From NCBI GenBank assembly GCA_902622985.1, contig CACNSH010000002.1:124001-188000 (forward strand): a DNA stretch of 64,000 bases. Direction: 5' to 3'. This DNA is from an uncultured Pelagibacteraceae bacterium. Its GTDB lineage: Bacteria > Pseudomonadota > Alphaproteobacteria > Pelagibacterales > AG-422-B15. Both the position numbers and the translations under genes were made by a program. The notes beneath the pieces were generated by a model, which did no database searches, was not told where the DNA came from, and saw only the letters and a list, made by a program, of their open reading frames with translations. How positions within the stretch are numbered: position 1 is the first letter of the stretch; every line of letters starts with the position of its first letter. This document shows positions 1 to 9,822 of this stretch, piece by piece.

Positions 1-310
1 AGCGGGATATATGAAAATATTGTCAAAAAAATTAATTGATCATTATCCCAATAAAATTATAAATATACATCCTTCATTGCTACCAAAATACAAAGGACTT
101 AATACTCACAGACGTGTTCTAGAAAACAATGAAACTAAGACGGGATGCACAGTGCACTATGTAAATCAAGAAATGGATGGAGGGGAAGTTATATTACAGA
201 GAGAAATAGATATAAACGCTGAGGATACTGAAAGTTCTATTGCTCGGAGGGTTCTAAAAGAAGAACATATAATTTACCCCGAAGCTATTAAATTAGTGCT
301 TACGAAATGA
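1..310 (+). CDS. purN: Phosphoribosylglycinamide formyltransferase, C-terminal part (cut by window edge)
   Basis: PurN moves a formyl group from 10-formyl-tetrahydrofolate to GAR in cytosolic purine synthesis. Only about the last 103 residues are here; the frame is open to the window edge, reading A-G-Y before the first Met at base 11, so that Met is internal rather than the start. The family signature [12 protein letters not shown] carries the catalytic His, and the segment MDGGEVI carries the conserved Asp of the active-site loop. The stop lies inside the opposite-strand ndk gene, giving an 11-base tail-to-tail overlap. The normal upstream partner purM would lie outside the window. Confidence 0.93.
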   Translation, partial: AGYMKILSKKLIDHYPNKIINIHPSLLPKYKGLNTHRRVLENNETKTGCTVHYVNQEMDGGEVILQREIDINAEDTESSIARRVLKEEHIIYPEAIKLVLTK

Positions 311-722
311 TATCCGCTTCATCAAAAAAGTGATTTATTTCGATTTCAGCATTTTCAGGACTGTCTGATCCATGTACAGAATTTTTTTCTAAAGATAAAG
401 CGAATTTTTTTCTAATCGTTCCCTCATCAGCTTCCTCTGGATTAGTCGCTCCCATTACTTCTCTATTCCTTTGAATTGCATTTTCTCCCTCAAGGACCTG
501 TACCACGATTGGTCCTGAACACATAAAATCACACAGGCTTTGAAAAAATGGTTTATCAGAATGAACTCCATAAAAAGAAGCTGCTTTATTTTGGTCTAAT
601 TGAATCCTTTTTGACGCAACGATTCTTAGGCCAGCAGACTCAAGCATTGCAGTTATTTCGCCAATTTTATTACGTTCAACCGCATCAGGTTTAATTATCG
701 AAAAAGTTCTCTCAATTGCCAC
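300..722 (-). CDS. ndk: Nucleoside diphosphate kinase
   Basis: Ndk balances NTP and dNTP pools by phosphate transfer through a phospho-histidine. The 140-residue length is typical. The N-terminus [15 protein letters not shown] is the family hallmark, and the active-site motif NSVHGSDS places the phosphorylated His at residue 117. The start codon touches the stop of pepA by one base, so pepA and ndk are probably one transcript. At the other end the gene overlaps purN tail to tail. Nothing is missing or unusual. Confidence 0.97.
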   Translation of the reverse strand: MAIERTFSIIKPDAVERNKIGEITAMLESAGLRIVASKRIQLDQNKAASFYGVHSDKPFFQSLCDFMCSGPIVVQVLEGENAIQRNREVMGATNPEEADEGTIRKKFALSLEKNSVHGSDSPENAEIEINHFFDEADIIS

Positions 723-2242
723 TATTTGCCCTCATAATATTTAGATACAAATCTGTTTAATAACTTTACTCCAAAAGCTGTTGCGCCCTTTGGTGAAGTT
801 GGTAGCGGTTGTTTAGACCATGTAGTACCGGCAATATCCAGATGTGCCCATGGAACTTTATTTACAAATCTTTGTAAGAATTGTGCTGCAGTAATAGAAC
901 CAGGACCTCTTCCATTAGTAATATTCTGCATATCTGCAATAGGAGAATTCAACATTTTGTCATACCTTTCATTCAGTGGGAGTCTCCATAATTTTTCTCC
1001 CTCAATATCTCCTGCTTCTGCTAATTGCTTGCTTACTTTATCGCTGTTTGAAAAGAGTCCTGCATATTCATCTCCTAATGCAACAATTATAGCTCCAGTT
1101 AATGTTGCAAGGTCAACCATAAGCTCTGGTTTATACTGCTCTTGTGTGTACCATAGAGCATCAGCAAGAACTAATCTTCCTTCTGCATCTGTATTTAATA
1201 CCTCTATCGTTTGACCTGAATAAGACTTAACCACATCACTCGGTCTTTGAGCTTTGCTGCCAATATGATTTTCAACTAAACCGACAACACCAATTACATT
1301 GGCTTTTGCCTTTCTTAACGCAAGGGCCTTCATTAAACCAATCACAACTCCTGAGCCACCCATGTCATATTTCATTTCTTCCATACCATTTGAAGGTTTT
1401 AATGATACGCCTCCAGTGTCAAATGAAACACCCTTACCAATAAATGCGATTGGTTTTTTTTTCTTATTTCTTGCTCCATTCCATTTCATGATAACCAACT
1501 GTGACTCATGTATACTGCCCTGGCCTACACCCAATAAAGATCCCATGCCAAGCTTCTTCATTTCTTTTTCACCTAATACTTTTACATCAACCCCGTATTC
1601 ACTCAGTGATTTTGCATATTCTGCAATTTTTGGCGGAGTCATTACATTTGGCGGTTCAGTGACCAGGTTTCTTGTTAGAGTAACACCCTGATGTATTGCA
1701 CTTATACTTTCATAATTTTTTGCAAGCCGAGTGTGCTGAGATGAATAGATTTTTAATTTTTTCTTTTTAGTTTTATTTTTATTTTTTTTGTCATCTTTTT
1801 TAGAAAAGTACTTTGTAAAGCTATATGAGGCTAATGACATTCCAAGAGTCATTTCACTAATAGCATTTAAAGAGCCTACTTTCGATGAAGAAATTCCATC
1901 AGGATAAATAATTACATTAGTTTCCTTATAGAATTTGACGAGAGAGTTTAAATAACCTCCTAGGATCTGAAAATCTCTTATTTGATAGTCCTTAAAATCT
2001 TTTAATTTAAATACATATAATTTTACAAGCTTTAAATTTGCTGGCTGATGTATTATTGAGTAATCAAAATTTTTTGAATTCCTCTCCTGAAATGATGTAT
2101 CTGATCTAATAATATTTGATATATATTTCTTAGACAATTGATCTAGCTTTTTTCCATAGCCAATAAGTCGACACTTATTGTCACAAAATATCACGCCTAC
2201 TGCATCTTTTTCTTGTCTTAAATTATTAAATTGAATATCCAT
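722..2242 (-). CDS. pepA: Leucyl aminopeptidase, M17 family
   Basis: Cytosolic two-metal aminopeptidase that removes N-terminal residues from peptides; in E. coli PepA also binds DNA in Xer recombination. The 506-residue length is normal. The C-terminal catalytic domain shows the metal and active-site segments [15 protein letters not shown] and NTDAEGRL (residues 350-357). The N-terminal macro-like domain is poorly conserved and is joined by a very lysine-rich linker (about residues 148-164). It is divergent from lptF, with 40 bases between the two start codons, and is followed directly by ndk. Confidence 0.96.
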   Translation of the reverse strand: MDIQFNNLRQEKDAVGVIFCDNKCRLIGYGKKLDQLSKKYISNIIRSDTSFQERNSKNFDYSIIHQPANLKLVKLYVFKLKDFKDYQIRDFQILGGYLNSLVKFYKETNVIIYPDGISSSKVGSLNAISEMTLGMSLASYSFTKYFSKKDDKKNKNKTKKKKLKIYSSQHTRLAKNYESISAIHQGVTLTRNLVTEPPNVMTPPKIAEYAKSLSEYGVDVKVLGEKEMKKLGMGSLLGVGQGSIHESQLVIMKWNGARNKKKKPIAFIGKGVSFDTGGVSLKPSNGMEEMKYDMGGSGVVIGLMKALALRKAKANVIGVVGLVENHIGSKAQRPSDVVKSYSGQTIEVLNTDAEGRLVLADALWYTQEQYKPELMVDLATLTGAIIVALGDEYAGLFSNSDKVSKQLAEAGDIEGEKLWRLPLNERYDKMLNSPIADMQNITNGRGPGSITAAQFLQRFVNKVPWAHLDIAGTTWSKQPLPTSPKGATAFGVKLLNRFVSKYYEGK

Positions 2243-2269
2243 ACGTATATACCTTTAGCAAAATATTGA

Positions 2270-2275
2270 TATAAT
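2270..2275 (+). promoter_or_regulatory. Candidate -10 element (TATAAT) for the lpt operon
   Basis: A perfect TATAAT lies seven bases before the lptF ATG in the 40-base pepA/lptF divergent gap. If used, transcription would begin at or within a base or two of the ATG, giving a leaderless mRNA. No good -35 is seen 17 bases upstream (TATATA at 2247-2252). TATAAT is common by chance in AT-rich DNA, so this is only a candidate. Confidence 0.3.
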
Positions 2276-2282
2276 TGAAAAA

Positions 2283-3392
2283 ATGTCAAGATTTACAACA
2301 TATGCGATTAAAGAAATCTCTTCAAGTTTTTTATTATTAATCATACTTTTAAGTTCTATTTTATGGCTTGGTCAAGGCCTGAGGCATATAGAGCTTTTGA
2401 CTACTGAAAATGTATCCTTTGTTTCTTATCTTTCTTATGTAATCCTGCTTCTACCTAAAATTTTTTCATTAACAATACCGATCTGCCTTTTTTTATCAAT
2501 CTTGTTTAATATTAATAGGCTCAGAAATGACAGTGAGTTAATTATTTTGTGGGCTTCAGGCAAATCAGACCATGATATACTATTAAAACCAATATTATTT
2601 TTTGCGTTACTAGTTTATCTATTATCTACTTTAATAAGTATATATATTACACCGTATTCATTAAATGAGATAAGACATAAGATTATTGACATAAGATCTT
2701 CGGGGATACATGCCTCAATTTTAAAGGAGAAAAAATTTATATCTCCAGCAGATACTCTGACAATCTTTTTACAGGAACGAGTTGGTAATAAAATTAATGG
2801 ACTATTAATTCACGATCTTAAAGATGTTAGCAAGCCTCAAACTTATATTGCACAAAATGGTGAATTCATTGAACAAAATAACAAAAAAATACTTAGATTA
2901 TTTAACGGAAATATTCAAATATTTGAAAGTGGTGAAAATAAAATATCTGAAATAGAATTTGAAACCTATGATTTGAATCTTACCCCATATAATAAAAAAG
3001 AAAACAAGCATATATATTCCGATGAGCTTTTTACATATCAAATAATTAATAACTTAAATGGAAAACAAATTGAAGAATATAATAAATATGAAAAGGAACA
3101 GTTTGCTGAGTTGCATTCGAGATTTGCAAATCCACTTTACATATTTAGTTTTGCACTGATACCTCTCATTATACTCAAATTTTCAAAAAGACCCGGAGAT
3201 AATTATTTGTTACCTATAGCGGCTGTTTCAATCATAGCATTTTTTTTTCAAATTTCTCAAATTACTATTTCTAATTTTTTAATTGAAAAAAGCAGTTTAG
3301 TTTTTGCTGTTTACGGCATACCAATTATATTTTTGTTACTTATTTTAACGATAATTTATTTAGATAAATTAGATTTAAAAAGGAACATTTAA
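2283..3392 (+). CDS. lptF: LPS export ABC transporter permease LptF
   Basis: One of the two inner-membrane permeases of the LptB2FG complex that extracts lipopolysaccharide and passes it to the periplasmic bridge. The 369-residue protein has the YjgP/YjgQ layout: an N-terminal transmembrane block (about residues 1-120), a periplasmic jellyroll-like middle, and a C-terminal three-helix block. The segment LRNDSELIILWASG is the usual cytoplasmic coupling region after the second helix. It is followed without a gap by lptG, then lptD, so the LPS export genes form an operon. Confidence 0.93.
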   Translation: MSRFTTYAIKEISSSFLLLIILLSSILWLGQGLRHIELLTTENVSFVSYLSYVILLLPKIFSLTIPICLFLSILFNINRLRNDSELIILWASGKSDHDILLKPILFFALLVYLLSTLISIYITPYSLNEIRHKIIDIRSSGIHASILKEKKFISPADTLTIFLQERVGNKINGLLIHDLKDVSKPQTYIAQNGEFIEQNNKKILRLFNGNIQIFESGENKISEIEFETYDLNLTPYNKKENKHIYSDELFTYQIINNLNGKQIEEYNKYEKEQFAELHSRFANPLYIFSFALIPLIILKFSKRPGDNYLLPIAAVSIIAFFFQISQITISNFLIEKSSLVFAVYGIPIIFLLLILTIIYLDKLDLKRNI

Positions 3393-4502
3393 ATGTTAAA
3401 TAAACTTAATATCTATATTTTAAAAAAATTTCTTAATTCGTTCATAATTACCCTTATTATTTTTGCAGTCCTCTTATTTATTGGTGATTTCGTTGAGCAA
3501 ATTAGAAAATCTGCAGGTAAAAATATTCCTTTAAATATCATTTTTCAGCTTGCATGTCTTAACTTTCTAAGTCTTATTTATTTCACTCTTCCTTTAATCT
3601 CATTTTTTGCTTCTATTTTTGCTTTTTTAAATCTTATAAAAGGTTCAGAAAAAATAATTATTAATTCTGTAGGAATTTCAAATATAAAAATAACAGTTCC
3701 CGCTATCATCTTATATGTTTTTTTGGGTGTTTTCTTTATTACAGTTATAAATCCATTAACCGCATTGTTTGATGAAAGATATAGTGAATTAGAATACAAA
3801 TATATTGATCGAGTAGATAAATTTGCTTCAATAACAAAAAACGGACTTTGGCTTAAGCAAGAAAATGAAAAAAAGAATATTTCAAGTGTACTGTATGCAC
3901 AGAAGATAAAAGAACAAGGCACTCACATCATTGACTTTATGATTTTAGAGTATGATCAAAATGGTTCCTTTCAAGGTAGATTAGATGGAAAATCAGCTAT
4001 ACTGAAAGATGGCTACTGGGAGATGAAAAATACACAAATAACTCCTAGATTTGATACTGCAACATTCGAAAAGTATACTAGCTATCAAACTAACATAAAG
4101 CCGGAGGATATATCTGATAGTTTATCATCGCCTTCAAATATTTCTGTTTGGAGGCTTGTAACGTTTATTAATTTTTTGGAAGGATTAGGTTACTCTGCAG
4201 TTGATTTTAAAATGCACTTTTATGATTTAATTTTCTTACCTTTTTTCATGGCATCATTAGTTCTCTTCGCCTCATCAATTATTATAAAATTAAATCAAAA
4301 CGACAAATTTACTAAAACTATTGTTTTCTCTTTAATTGCAATTTTTTTTATTTACTTTTTATCAAATTTACTCGATGCTCTTGGGTCAACATCACAATTA
4401 AATCCCGTGATCTCAAAAGCTTTGCCTCCTTTAGTAATTACAATTTTGTCAATTTTGTTGTACCAATATGATAATATTAAAAGAAAGTATTTAAATGACT
4501 GA
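3393..4502 (+). CDS. lptG: LPS export ABC transporter permease LptG
   Basis: Partner permease of LptF in the LPS extraction complex. It has 369 residues, the same length as LptF, and the same topology: three helices, a large periplasmic domain (about residues 125-250) and three more helices. The assignment as LptG rests on its position after lptF and on the N-terminus NIYILKKFLNSFIITL, typical of this subunit. It starts on the base after the lptF stop and its end overlaps the start of lptD by 8 bases, suggesting translational coupling. Confidence 0.92.
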   Translation: MLNKLNIYILKKFLNSFIITLIIFAVLLFIGDFVEQIRKSAGKNIPLNIIFQLACLNFLSLIYFTLPLISFFASIFAFLNLIKGSEKIIINSVGISNIKITVPAIILYVFLGVFFITVINPLTALFDERYSELEYKYIDRVDKFASITKNGLWLKQENEKKNISSVLYAQKIKEQGTHIIDFMILEYDQNGSFQGRLDGKSAILKDGYWEMKNTQITPRFDTATFEKYTSYQTNIKPEDISDSLSSPSNISVWRLVTFINFLEGLGYSAVDFKMHFYDLIFLPFFMASLVLFASSIIIKLNQNDKFTKTIVFSLIAIFFIYFLSNLLDALGSTSQLNPVISKALPPLVITILSILLYQYDNIKRKYLND

Positions 4503-6588
4503 ATTATTAAAACTTAAGTATTTTTATATTATATTTTTCTTATTTATAACGTTATTAGTTCTGTCATCAAATAAAATATTTGCAGAGCAAAAAATTAAAA
4601 TTATAGCTGATGAGATACAAGTTGATAGGACTAACGGCATCATAAAGGCCGCTGGGAATGCAATAGCTATCGATGAGAATGGATCAAAAATTAAATCTGA
4701 ATTTATTCTATATAATGAAGCTGAAGGCTTAATAAATGCTGAAGGTAAAATAATCTTAAATGATGTTGAAGGAAATACCTACTTTTTTGAAAAGCTTGAG
4801 ACTGATGATAAAATTTTAAATTTTAATGGAACTAAAATTAAGGCTAGATTGGATGATGGATCAAGAATAGTTGGGTCCAGTATTGTAAAAAGAAATAATG
4901 TTAGCGGTCTTGATAACGCTGAATATACGCCCTGCCTTGAAAACGATTACTTAATTGAAAACTGCCCAGGATGGAAATTGAAGGCGAAAAAAATATTTCA
5001 AGACAGTAGCAGTAAAACTATTCACTATGATCATGCAAGAATACACCTATTCAATATACCAGTATTTTACCTTCCTTATTTCTCTCATCCCGATCCTTCA
5101 GTCAAGAAAAGGTCAGGATTTTTAATGCCCACTGTCGAGACTGATCAAAACCTTGGGGATTCTTTTTCAATTCCCATTTTTTATAATATAAAAAGTAATT
5201 TAGACTTAACTTTTACTCCAACTTTACAATCTAAGAGTAATAACTTTTACTCCATCAACTATCGTCACCTTAATAAGCATGGAAATTTTAACATTGATGC
5301 AAGTATTGACGACAATAATGACAATACTGGTACAAGCCAGCATGTTTTTTTTAAATCAGAATTAAATAATCCATACGGATCACTAAATGCTTTTGTTCAA
5401 ACAAGTAATAATGACACCTATATGAGGAAGAATAAAATAAATAAGCTTACAGTACTAAGAACTGGATTAACTTTTGAGAGGTCATATGACAATTATAATT
5501 TTGCAATGGATACTATTGGCTATAAACACCTTGCAATACAAGGAGGTGAGCAATGGGAATATGTATATCCAAGAATAACATATAGTATTGATGATATAGA
5601 CGATGGTTTACTCGATGGAAATATAAGTTTAAACAATCAGTTTTACTATAACAAAAGTTTAGCTAATAATTATACCACTTTAGCCTCTTCGCAATTTAAT
5701 TGGTTTAAAAACTCAGTAGATAATCAAACCGGATTGGTGTTTGAAAATAGAGCTAATTTAAGAATGGTATCAATATCGATTGATAATAAAAATAGTGATG
5801 ACTCTGATAACGTTAGGTTTTATCCACAAATACATAGCCTAATTAGTTACCCTCTCATAAAAACAGGCTTAAGCGTAAGTCAAACTTTATCTCCAAAGAT
5901 AATGCCAATTATTGCGCCTTACAATAATTATACTGAAGCTCAAAGTATTTCGAGTAGTAATCTGTTCTCCTCAAACAGGTCTACATCCATAACTAAGTGG
6001 GAAAGTGGCCCGAGAATAAATTACGGCATTGACTGGCTAATAGATAATAACGAAGATTTGAGCCTAAAGTTAACCCTAGGACAAAGTTTTAGGTTTAATA
6101 AAAATAATAGCGATACTGCTGAAGAATTGTCTGATTATTATCTTTCCTCAAACGCTTCATTCAAAAATAATTATTTAAGTAATTCAATTGTCTTAGATCG
6201 AAAAGATATTGATGTTAAATCTATTAGTATGAATACGTATTTAGAATTATACGATCTGAAATTTAAAATTGACTATGATTATACATCTGGAAAATATTCT
6301 AGTATTAATGAACAAGTTGCTATCGGAGGAGAGTATAATCTTCAAAACAATTTTTACTTTAAATTTACGGGTACAAAAGATATCGATACAAATAAAAATA
6401 TTGGATACCAATATGGTCTATTATATGAAGATAATTGCCTTGGTATTGATTTGAACTATTACCGAGATTTAACCATTGACAGAGATATTAAAGAAAGTGA
6501 TGGATACAGCTTCACAATCGTGCTTAAACCGTTTGGATCAACAAGAAGTTATGGAAAGAATAAAGTATTTGGTCCTTCAATAAATTAA
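4495..6588 (+). CDS. lptD: LPS-assembly protein LptD
   Basis: Outer-membrane beta-barrel that, with the LptE lipoprotein, inserts LPS into the outer leaflet. The 697-residue protein has a signal peptide (about residues 1-30, ending near FAEQ), an N-terminal OstA/LptA-like domain with IKIIADEIQVDRTNGII, and a long barrel rich in alternating aromatic residues. Cysteines at about 147, 157 and 648 bracket the barrel and could form the N-to-C disulfide known for this family. The CPGWKL motif around residue 157 is characteristic. The next gene is the periplasmic chaperone that helps fold such barrels. Confidence 0.93.
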   Translation: MTELLKLKYFYIIFFLFITLLVLSSNKIFAEQKIKIIADEIQVDRTNGIIKAAGNAIAIDENGSKIKSEFILYNEAEGLINAEGKIILNDVEGNTYFFEKLETDDKILNFNGTKIKARLDDGSRIVGSSIVKRNNVSGLDNAEYTPCLENDYLIENCPGWKLKAKKIFQDSSSKTIHYDHARIHLFNIPVFYLPYFSHPDPSVKKRSGFLMPTVETDQNLGDSFSIPIFYNIKSNLDLTFTPTLQSKSNNFYSINYRHLNKHGNFNIDASIDDNNDNTGTSQHVFFKSELNNPYGSLNAFVQTSNNDTYMRKNKINKLTVLRTGLTFERSYDNYNFAMDTIGYKHLAIQGGEQWEYVYPRITYSIDDIDDGLLDGNISLNNQFYYNKSLANNYTTLASSQFNWFKNSVDNQTGLVFENRANLRMVSISIDNKNSDDSDNVRFYPQIHSLISYPLIKTGLSVSQTLSPKIMPIIAPYNNYTEAQSISSSNLFSSNRSTSITKWESGPRINYGIDWLIDNNEDLSLKLTLGQSFRFNKNNSDTAEELSDYYLSSNASFKNNYLSNSIVLDRKDIDVKSISMNTYLELYDLKFKIDYDYTSGKYSSINEQVAIGGEYNLQNNFYFKFTGTKDIDTNKNIGYQYGLLYEDNCLGIDLNYYRDLTIDRDIKESDGYSFTIVLKPFGSTRSYGKNKVFGPSIN

Positions 6589-6589
6589 T

Positions 6590-7204
6590 ATGAAACAATA
6601 TCTATATAAATTTTTTTTAGTAACCATACTTTTTTTTATAGCTCCTTCATATATTAGTGCAAATAACAAAATCGAACACAAAATCGCAGTACTTGTAAAT
6701 GAAGAGATAATTACTTCATATGACATAATTCAAAGATTAAAGCTAACAGCTATAATTAAAAATATAAACCCCGCTGTTCAGAGTACCAATATTACAATTA
6801 ACAATATTGTTGACGAGCTTATTCAAGAAAAACTCAAACTTGAGAAAATAAATGAATATAATATTAAAGTTACAGAAAATGAATATTTAGAGTTTGAAAA
6901 TGGTTTTTTTGAGAGAAATAAAGTAGATAAAAAACAAATAATGCTGTCTTTGAAAGACAACGGAGTAAGTTATCAAGATTTGAAAGATCAACTTTTAAAT
7001 GAGTTTTTATGGAGTAAGTTAATAAGCAGACTTTATTATAGGCTTACTTCAGTAAGTGAAATTGAAGTTAATTCTATAATTAAAAACAATCCCCTTATAT
7101 CACTCGAATTGGCCGAAAATTTGGTTATTCAAAGGCAGTTAGACTTAAAAAGTAGTAAGCTCTTGCGAGATATGATGAATGAAGCAACAATTGAATATAG
7201 ATAA
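6590..7204 (+). CDS. surA: SurA-like periplasmic chaperone lacking PPIase domains
   Basis: SurA guides outer-membrane proteins through the periplasm. This 204-residue protein has a signal peptide (about residues 1-24) and an N-terminal domain that matches SurA well: KIAVLVNEEIITSYDI, then DELIQEKLKLEKI, then the GVSYQDLKDQLLNE stretch. The two parvulin domains of normal SurA (about 430 residues) are absent. The final helix, from about residue 178, resembles the SurA C-terminal strand-helix that packs on the N-domain. It sits between lptD and rsmA as surA usually does, but pdxA is missing there. Its end overlaps rsmA by 26 bases. Confidence 0.82.
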   Translation: MKQYLYKFFLVTILFFIAPSYISANNKIEHKIAVLVNEEIITSYDIIQRLKLTAIIKNINPAVQSTNITINNIVDELIQEKLKLEKINEYNIKVTENEYLEFENGFFERNKVDKKQIMLSLKDNGVSYQDLKDQLLNEFLWSKLISRLYYRLTSVSEIEVNSIIKNNPLISLELAENLVIQRQLDLKSSKLLRDMMNEATIEYR

Positions 7205-7976
7205 TCTAGCGCCAAAAAAGTCTCTTGGCCAAAATTTTATAATTGATAAAAATTTTTTATTAAAAATGAATAATCATATTGTTACAACTAGTAATGATGT
7301 AATAATTGAGATTGGTCCAGGAAAAGGAGCACTCACAGAATATTTATCAAAAAAAAATTTCAAAAAACTTTTTCTCATTGAAAAAGACATTAATTTAGCT
7401 AAACAACTTAAACTAAAGTATAAAAAATTAAAAAATATTTTTATCATTAATGATGATGCGTTAACATTTGATTATAGCCCTTTTAAAAATATTAAAGAAA
7501 CAGTTATCATTTATGGCAACTTACCATTTAATATTTCAACAAAGCTTCTTACTAAATGGATAAGCGATAATGAATGGCCTTCTTTTTTTAATAAGATGGT
7601 CTTAATGTTTCAAAAGGAAGTAGCTGATAGGATCATTGCGAGTCATAATAATAAAAAATATGGTCGACTTTCTGTGTTAGTGCAATCAAGGTGCAATGTT
7701 AAGAAAATACTTGATGCGCCTGCATCAATATTTTCACCTAAACCAAAAGTTGATGGAGTAGTTATTCAACTTAAGCCGATTGATAAATACCGTAAAATTA
7801 ATTTTAATAAACTTGAAAAGTTATTAGAGGAGTCTTTCAGCAGTAGAAGAAAAAAAATTAAAAATACTTTAAGAAAATACAAACAATCACTCACAAAACT
7901 TGATATTGATGAAAACTTACGCCCTGAAAACTTGTCTGTTTCCAATTACTGTGATCTAATTAAATTAATTAATTAG
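7179..7976 (+). CDS. rsmA: 16S rRNA (A1518/A1519-N6) dimethyltransferase RsmA/KsgA
   Basis: Dimethylates two adjacent adenines in helix 45 of 16S rRNA, a late check on 30S assembly. The 265-residue length is normal. SAM-binding motif EIGPGKGALTEYL and catalytic motif GNLPFNIS (the usual Tyr is Phe, which this superfamily tolerates) are present. The N-terminal KKSLGQNFIID is the family signature. The start at 7179 is required to include that signature and lies inside the end of the surA-like gene. The 3' end overlaps gmk on the other strand by 12 bases. Confidence 0.95.
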   Translation: MKQQLNIDNLAPKKSLGQNFIIDKNFLLKMNNHIVTTSNDVIIEIGPGKGALTEYLSKKNFKKLFLIEKDINLAKQLKLKYKKLKNIFIINDDALTFDYSPFKNIKETVIIYGNLPFNISTKLLTKWISDNEWPSFFNKMVLMFQKEVADRIIASHNNKKYGRLSVLVQSRCNVKKILDAPASIFSPKPKVDGVVIQLKPIDKYRKINFNKLEKLLEESFSSRRKKIKNTLRKYKQSLTKLDIDENLRPENLSVSNYCDLIKLIN

Positions 7977-8561
7977 ATTTCTTCTTTTATTATTTATAAT
8001 TCTCTCTAGCTCATCTACACAAGTTTCTAACTTGTCATTAATTACTATATGATCATAATCATTTCTGTGACTCATTTCTGTTTCGTACTTATTCATTCTA
8101 CTCTCAATTGCCTCTTCATTATCGCCAGATGTTATAGCCCGAGATTTAAGCCTTTGATAAATTGCATCCTTTGAAGGAGGGATAATAAATATAGATACGA
8201 TATTTTTGAATGATGAACTTTTTAATTGCTTGGCTCCTTGCCAATCAATATCAAATAAAACATCTCTCCCATTTTTAAAATGATTAATTATATTTTTATA
8301 TTGTGAGCCATAAAAATTTCCAAATACATTAGCATGTTCAACATAAGATTTATTTATAATTTTATTCTTGAATTCTTCCTCTTCGATAAAGTTATAATCT
8401 ACACCATCGATTTCATTATCTCTAGGTGATCTTGTTGTATCTGATATTGAAAGAGCTATACTTTTATCTCTTTCAATTAACTTGTGACAAACTGAGGTTT
8501 TTCCAGCTCCTGATGGAGACGAAATTACAATGATAATTCTTTTATTGTAACTTACTTTCAT
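7965..8561 (-). CDS. gmk: Guanylate kinase
   Basis: Phosphorylates GMP to GDP; the cytosolic step after GuaA and GuaB, both encoded elsewhere in this window. It has 198 residues, the usual size. The P-loop SSPSGAGKTS is at residues 14-23, and the GMP-binding region DTTRSPRDNEIDGVDYNF follows. It is the last gene of the fabD-fabG-acpP-fabF-gmk block and starts inside fabF with a 20-base overlap, so coupled translation is likely. Its tail overlaps rsmA. Confidence 0.96.
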   Translation of the reverse strand: MKVSYNKRIIIVISSPSGAGKTSVCHKLIERDKSIALSISDTTRSPRDNEIDGVDYNFIEEEEFKNKIINKSYVEHANVFGNFYGSQYKNIINHFKNGRDVLFDIDWQGAKQLKSSSFKNIVSIFIIPPSKDAIYQRLKSRAITSGDNEEAIESRMNKYETEMSHRNDYDHIVINDKLETCVDELERIINNKRRNLIN

Positions 8562-9813
8562 TAAACTTTTTTAAAATAAGAGAAACATTTGTTCCGCCAA
8601 AACCAAATGAGTTAGATAGAACGAAGTTAATATCAGAGTCCATTGCCTTTTCTCTAATAAAATTGATATTTTTTGCATCAATGACATTTTCCAAATTCAA
8701 TGTATAAGGTAATTTTTTATTATTTATGCATAAAATAGAATATGCTGCTTCAACGCCACCAGCAGCACCTAATAAATGACCAATTTGAGATTTGGTAGAA
8801 GAAACATTTATTTTTCTTTTACACTCTTCGAACATTCGCTCAATAGCCAAAACTTCAACTTTGTCTCCTGAAGGCGTCGAGGTCCCATGAGCATTAATAT
8901 AATCTACTTTTTCTGAGTTAATCTTTGCATCATTTAATGCGTTTTGCATTGCTCTATATGCCCCATCTCCTGAGGGTTCTGGTAGCGTATAATGATAAGC
9001 ATCAGAAGACATGCCGTATCCTACCATCTCAGCTAATATATTTGCATTACGACGAAGTGCATGCTCCATTTCTTCTAAAATAAGTATTGCAGACCCCTCA
9101 CCCATTACAAAACCATCGCGCTCAGCATCGAATGGTCGAGATGCTTTCTGCGGATTTTCATTATACTTAGTGCTTAGTGCCTTGCATGCCGTAAAACCTT
9201 CAATTCCGATTGGACTAATTGTTGCCTCGGTTCCACCAGTCATCATTATATCAGCTTGACCATGTTGAATTAATCTAAAGGACTCTCCTATAGCATGAGC
9301 AGATGAGGCGCATGCAGAAACAGTTGAGTAGTTTGGACCTTTTAGGTTATATTTAATAGATAAATAACCTGCCGACATGTTTATAATTCTACCAGTTATA
9401 AAAAAAGGACTTATTTTTTTTCCATCATTAAAAGACAAAGAAGTTTCTTCAATCCCAGGTAGTCCACCCATTCCTGAACCAATTATACAACCAGAGCGGA
9501 ATGAATCGGGATCTTCAATGTTCATTAATTTACTTTGCTGGAAAGCTTCTTCACCTGCAGCTAGAGAATATTTTATGAATTCGTCTAACTTTTTTAATTC
9601 TTTTTTATCTATCCAATCCTCAGCAACAAATGAACCTGCTGTTTTGCCGTCAGAAGGAACCTCACAAGCAACCTGACACTTATAATTACTGGCATCAAAT
9701 TTACTAATTTTTTTTGCACCTGATTCTCCTGAAATTAAGTTTTTCCAATTTACGTTAGCTCCACAGCCAAGAGGAGTCACTAACCCTATGCCAGTAACTA
9801 CAACTCTTTTCAT
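8542..9813 (-). CDS. fabF: 3-oxoacyl-[ACP] synthase II (KAS II)
   Basis: Condenses malonyl-ACP with acyl-ACP during fatty-acid elongation. The 423-residue protein has the full Cys-His-His triad: C168 in VSACASS, H309 in NAHGTSTPSGD and H346 in QIGHLLGAAGG. The glycine-rich end FGFGGTNVSLIL is also standard. It lies 9 bases downstream of acpP, the classic fabF-acpP pairing, and overlaps the start of gmk. Confidence 0.97.
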   Translation of the reverse strand: MKRVVVTGIGLVTPLGCGANVNWKNLISGESGAKKISKFDASNYKCQVACEVPSDGKTAGSFVAEDWIDKKELKKLDEFIKYSLAAGEEAFQQSKLMNIEDPDSFRSGCIIGSGMGGLPGIEETSLSFNDGKKISPFFITGRIINMSAGYLSIKYNLKGPNYSTVSACASSAHAIGESFRLIQHGQADIMMTGGTEATISPIGIEGFTACKALSTKYNENPQKASRPFDAERDGFVMGEGSAILILEEMEHALRRNANILAEMVGYGMSSDAYHYTLPEPSGDGAYRAMQNALNDAKINSEKVDYINAHGTSTPSGDKVEVLAIERMFEECKRKINVSSTKSQIGHLLGAAGGVEAAYSILCINNKKLPYTLNLENVIDAKNINFIREKAMDSDINFVLSNSFGFGGTNVSLILKKFNESKLQ

Positions 9814-9822
9814 CCTTGTAAA

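Noticed and set aside
957-1691. Two open frames of 85 and 130 codons antisense to pepA
   Set aside because: Shadows of the pepA coding sequence with no recognisable motif or ribosome-binding site.
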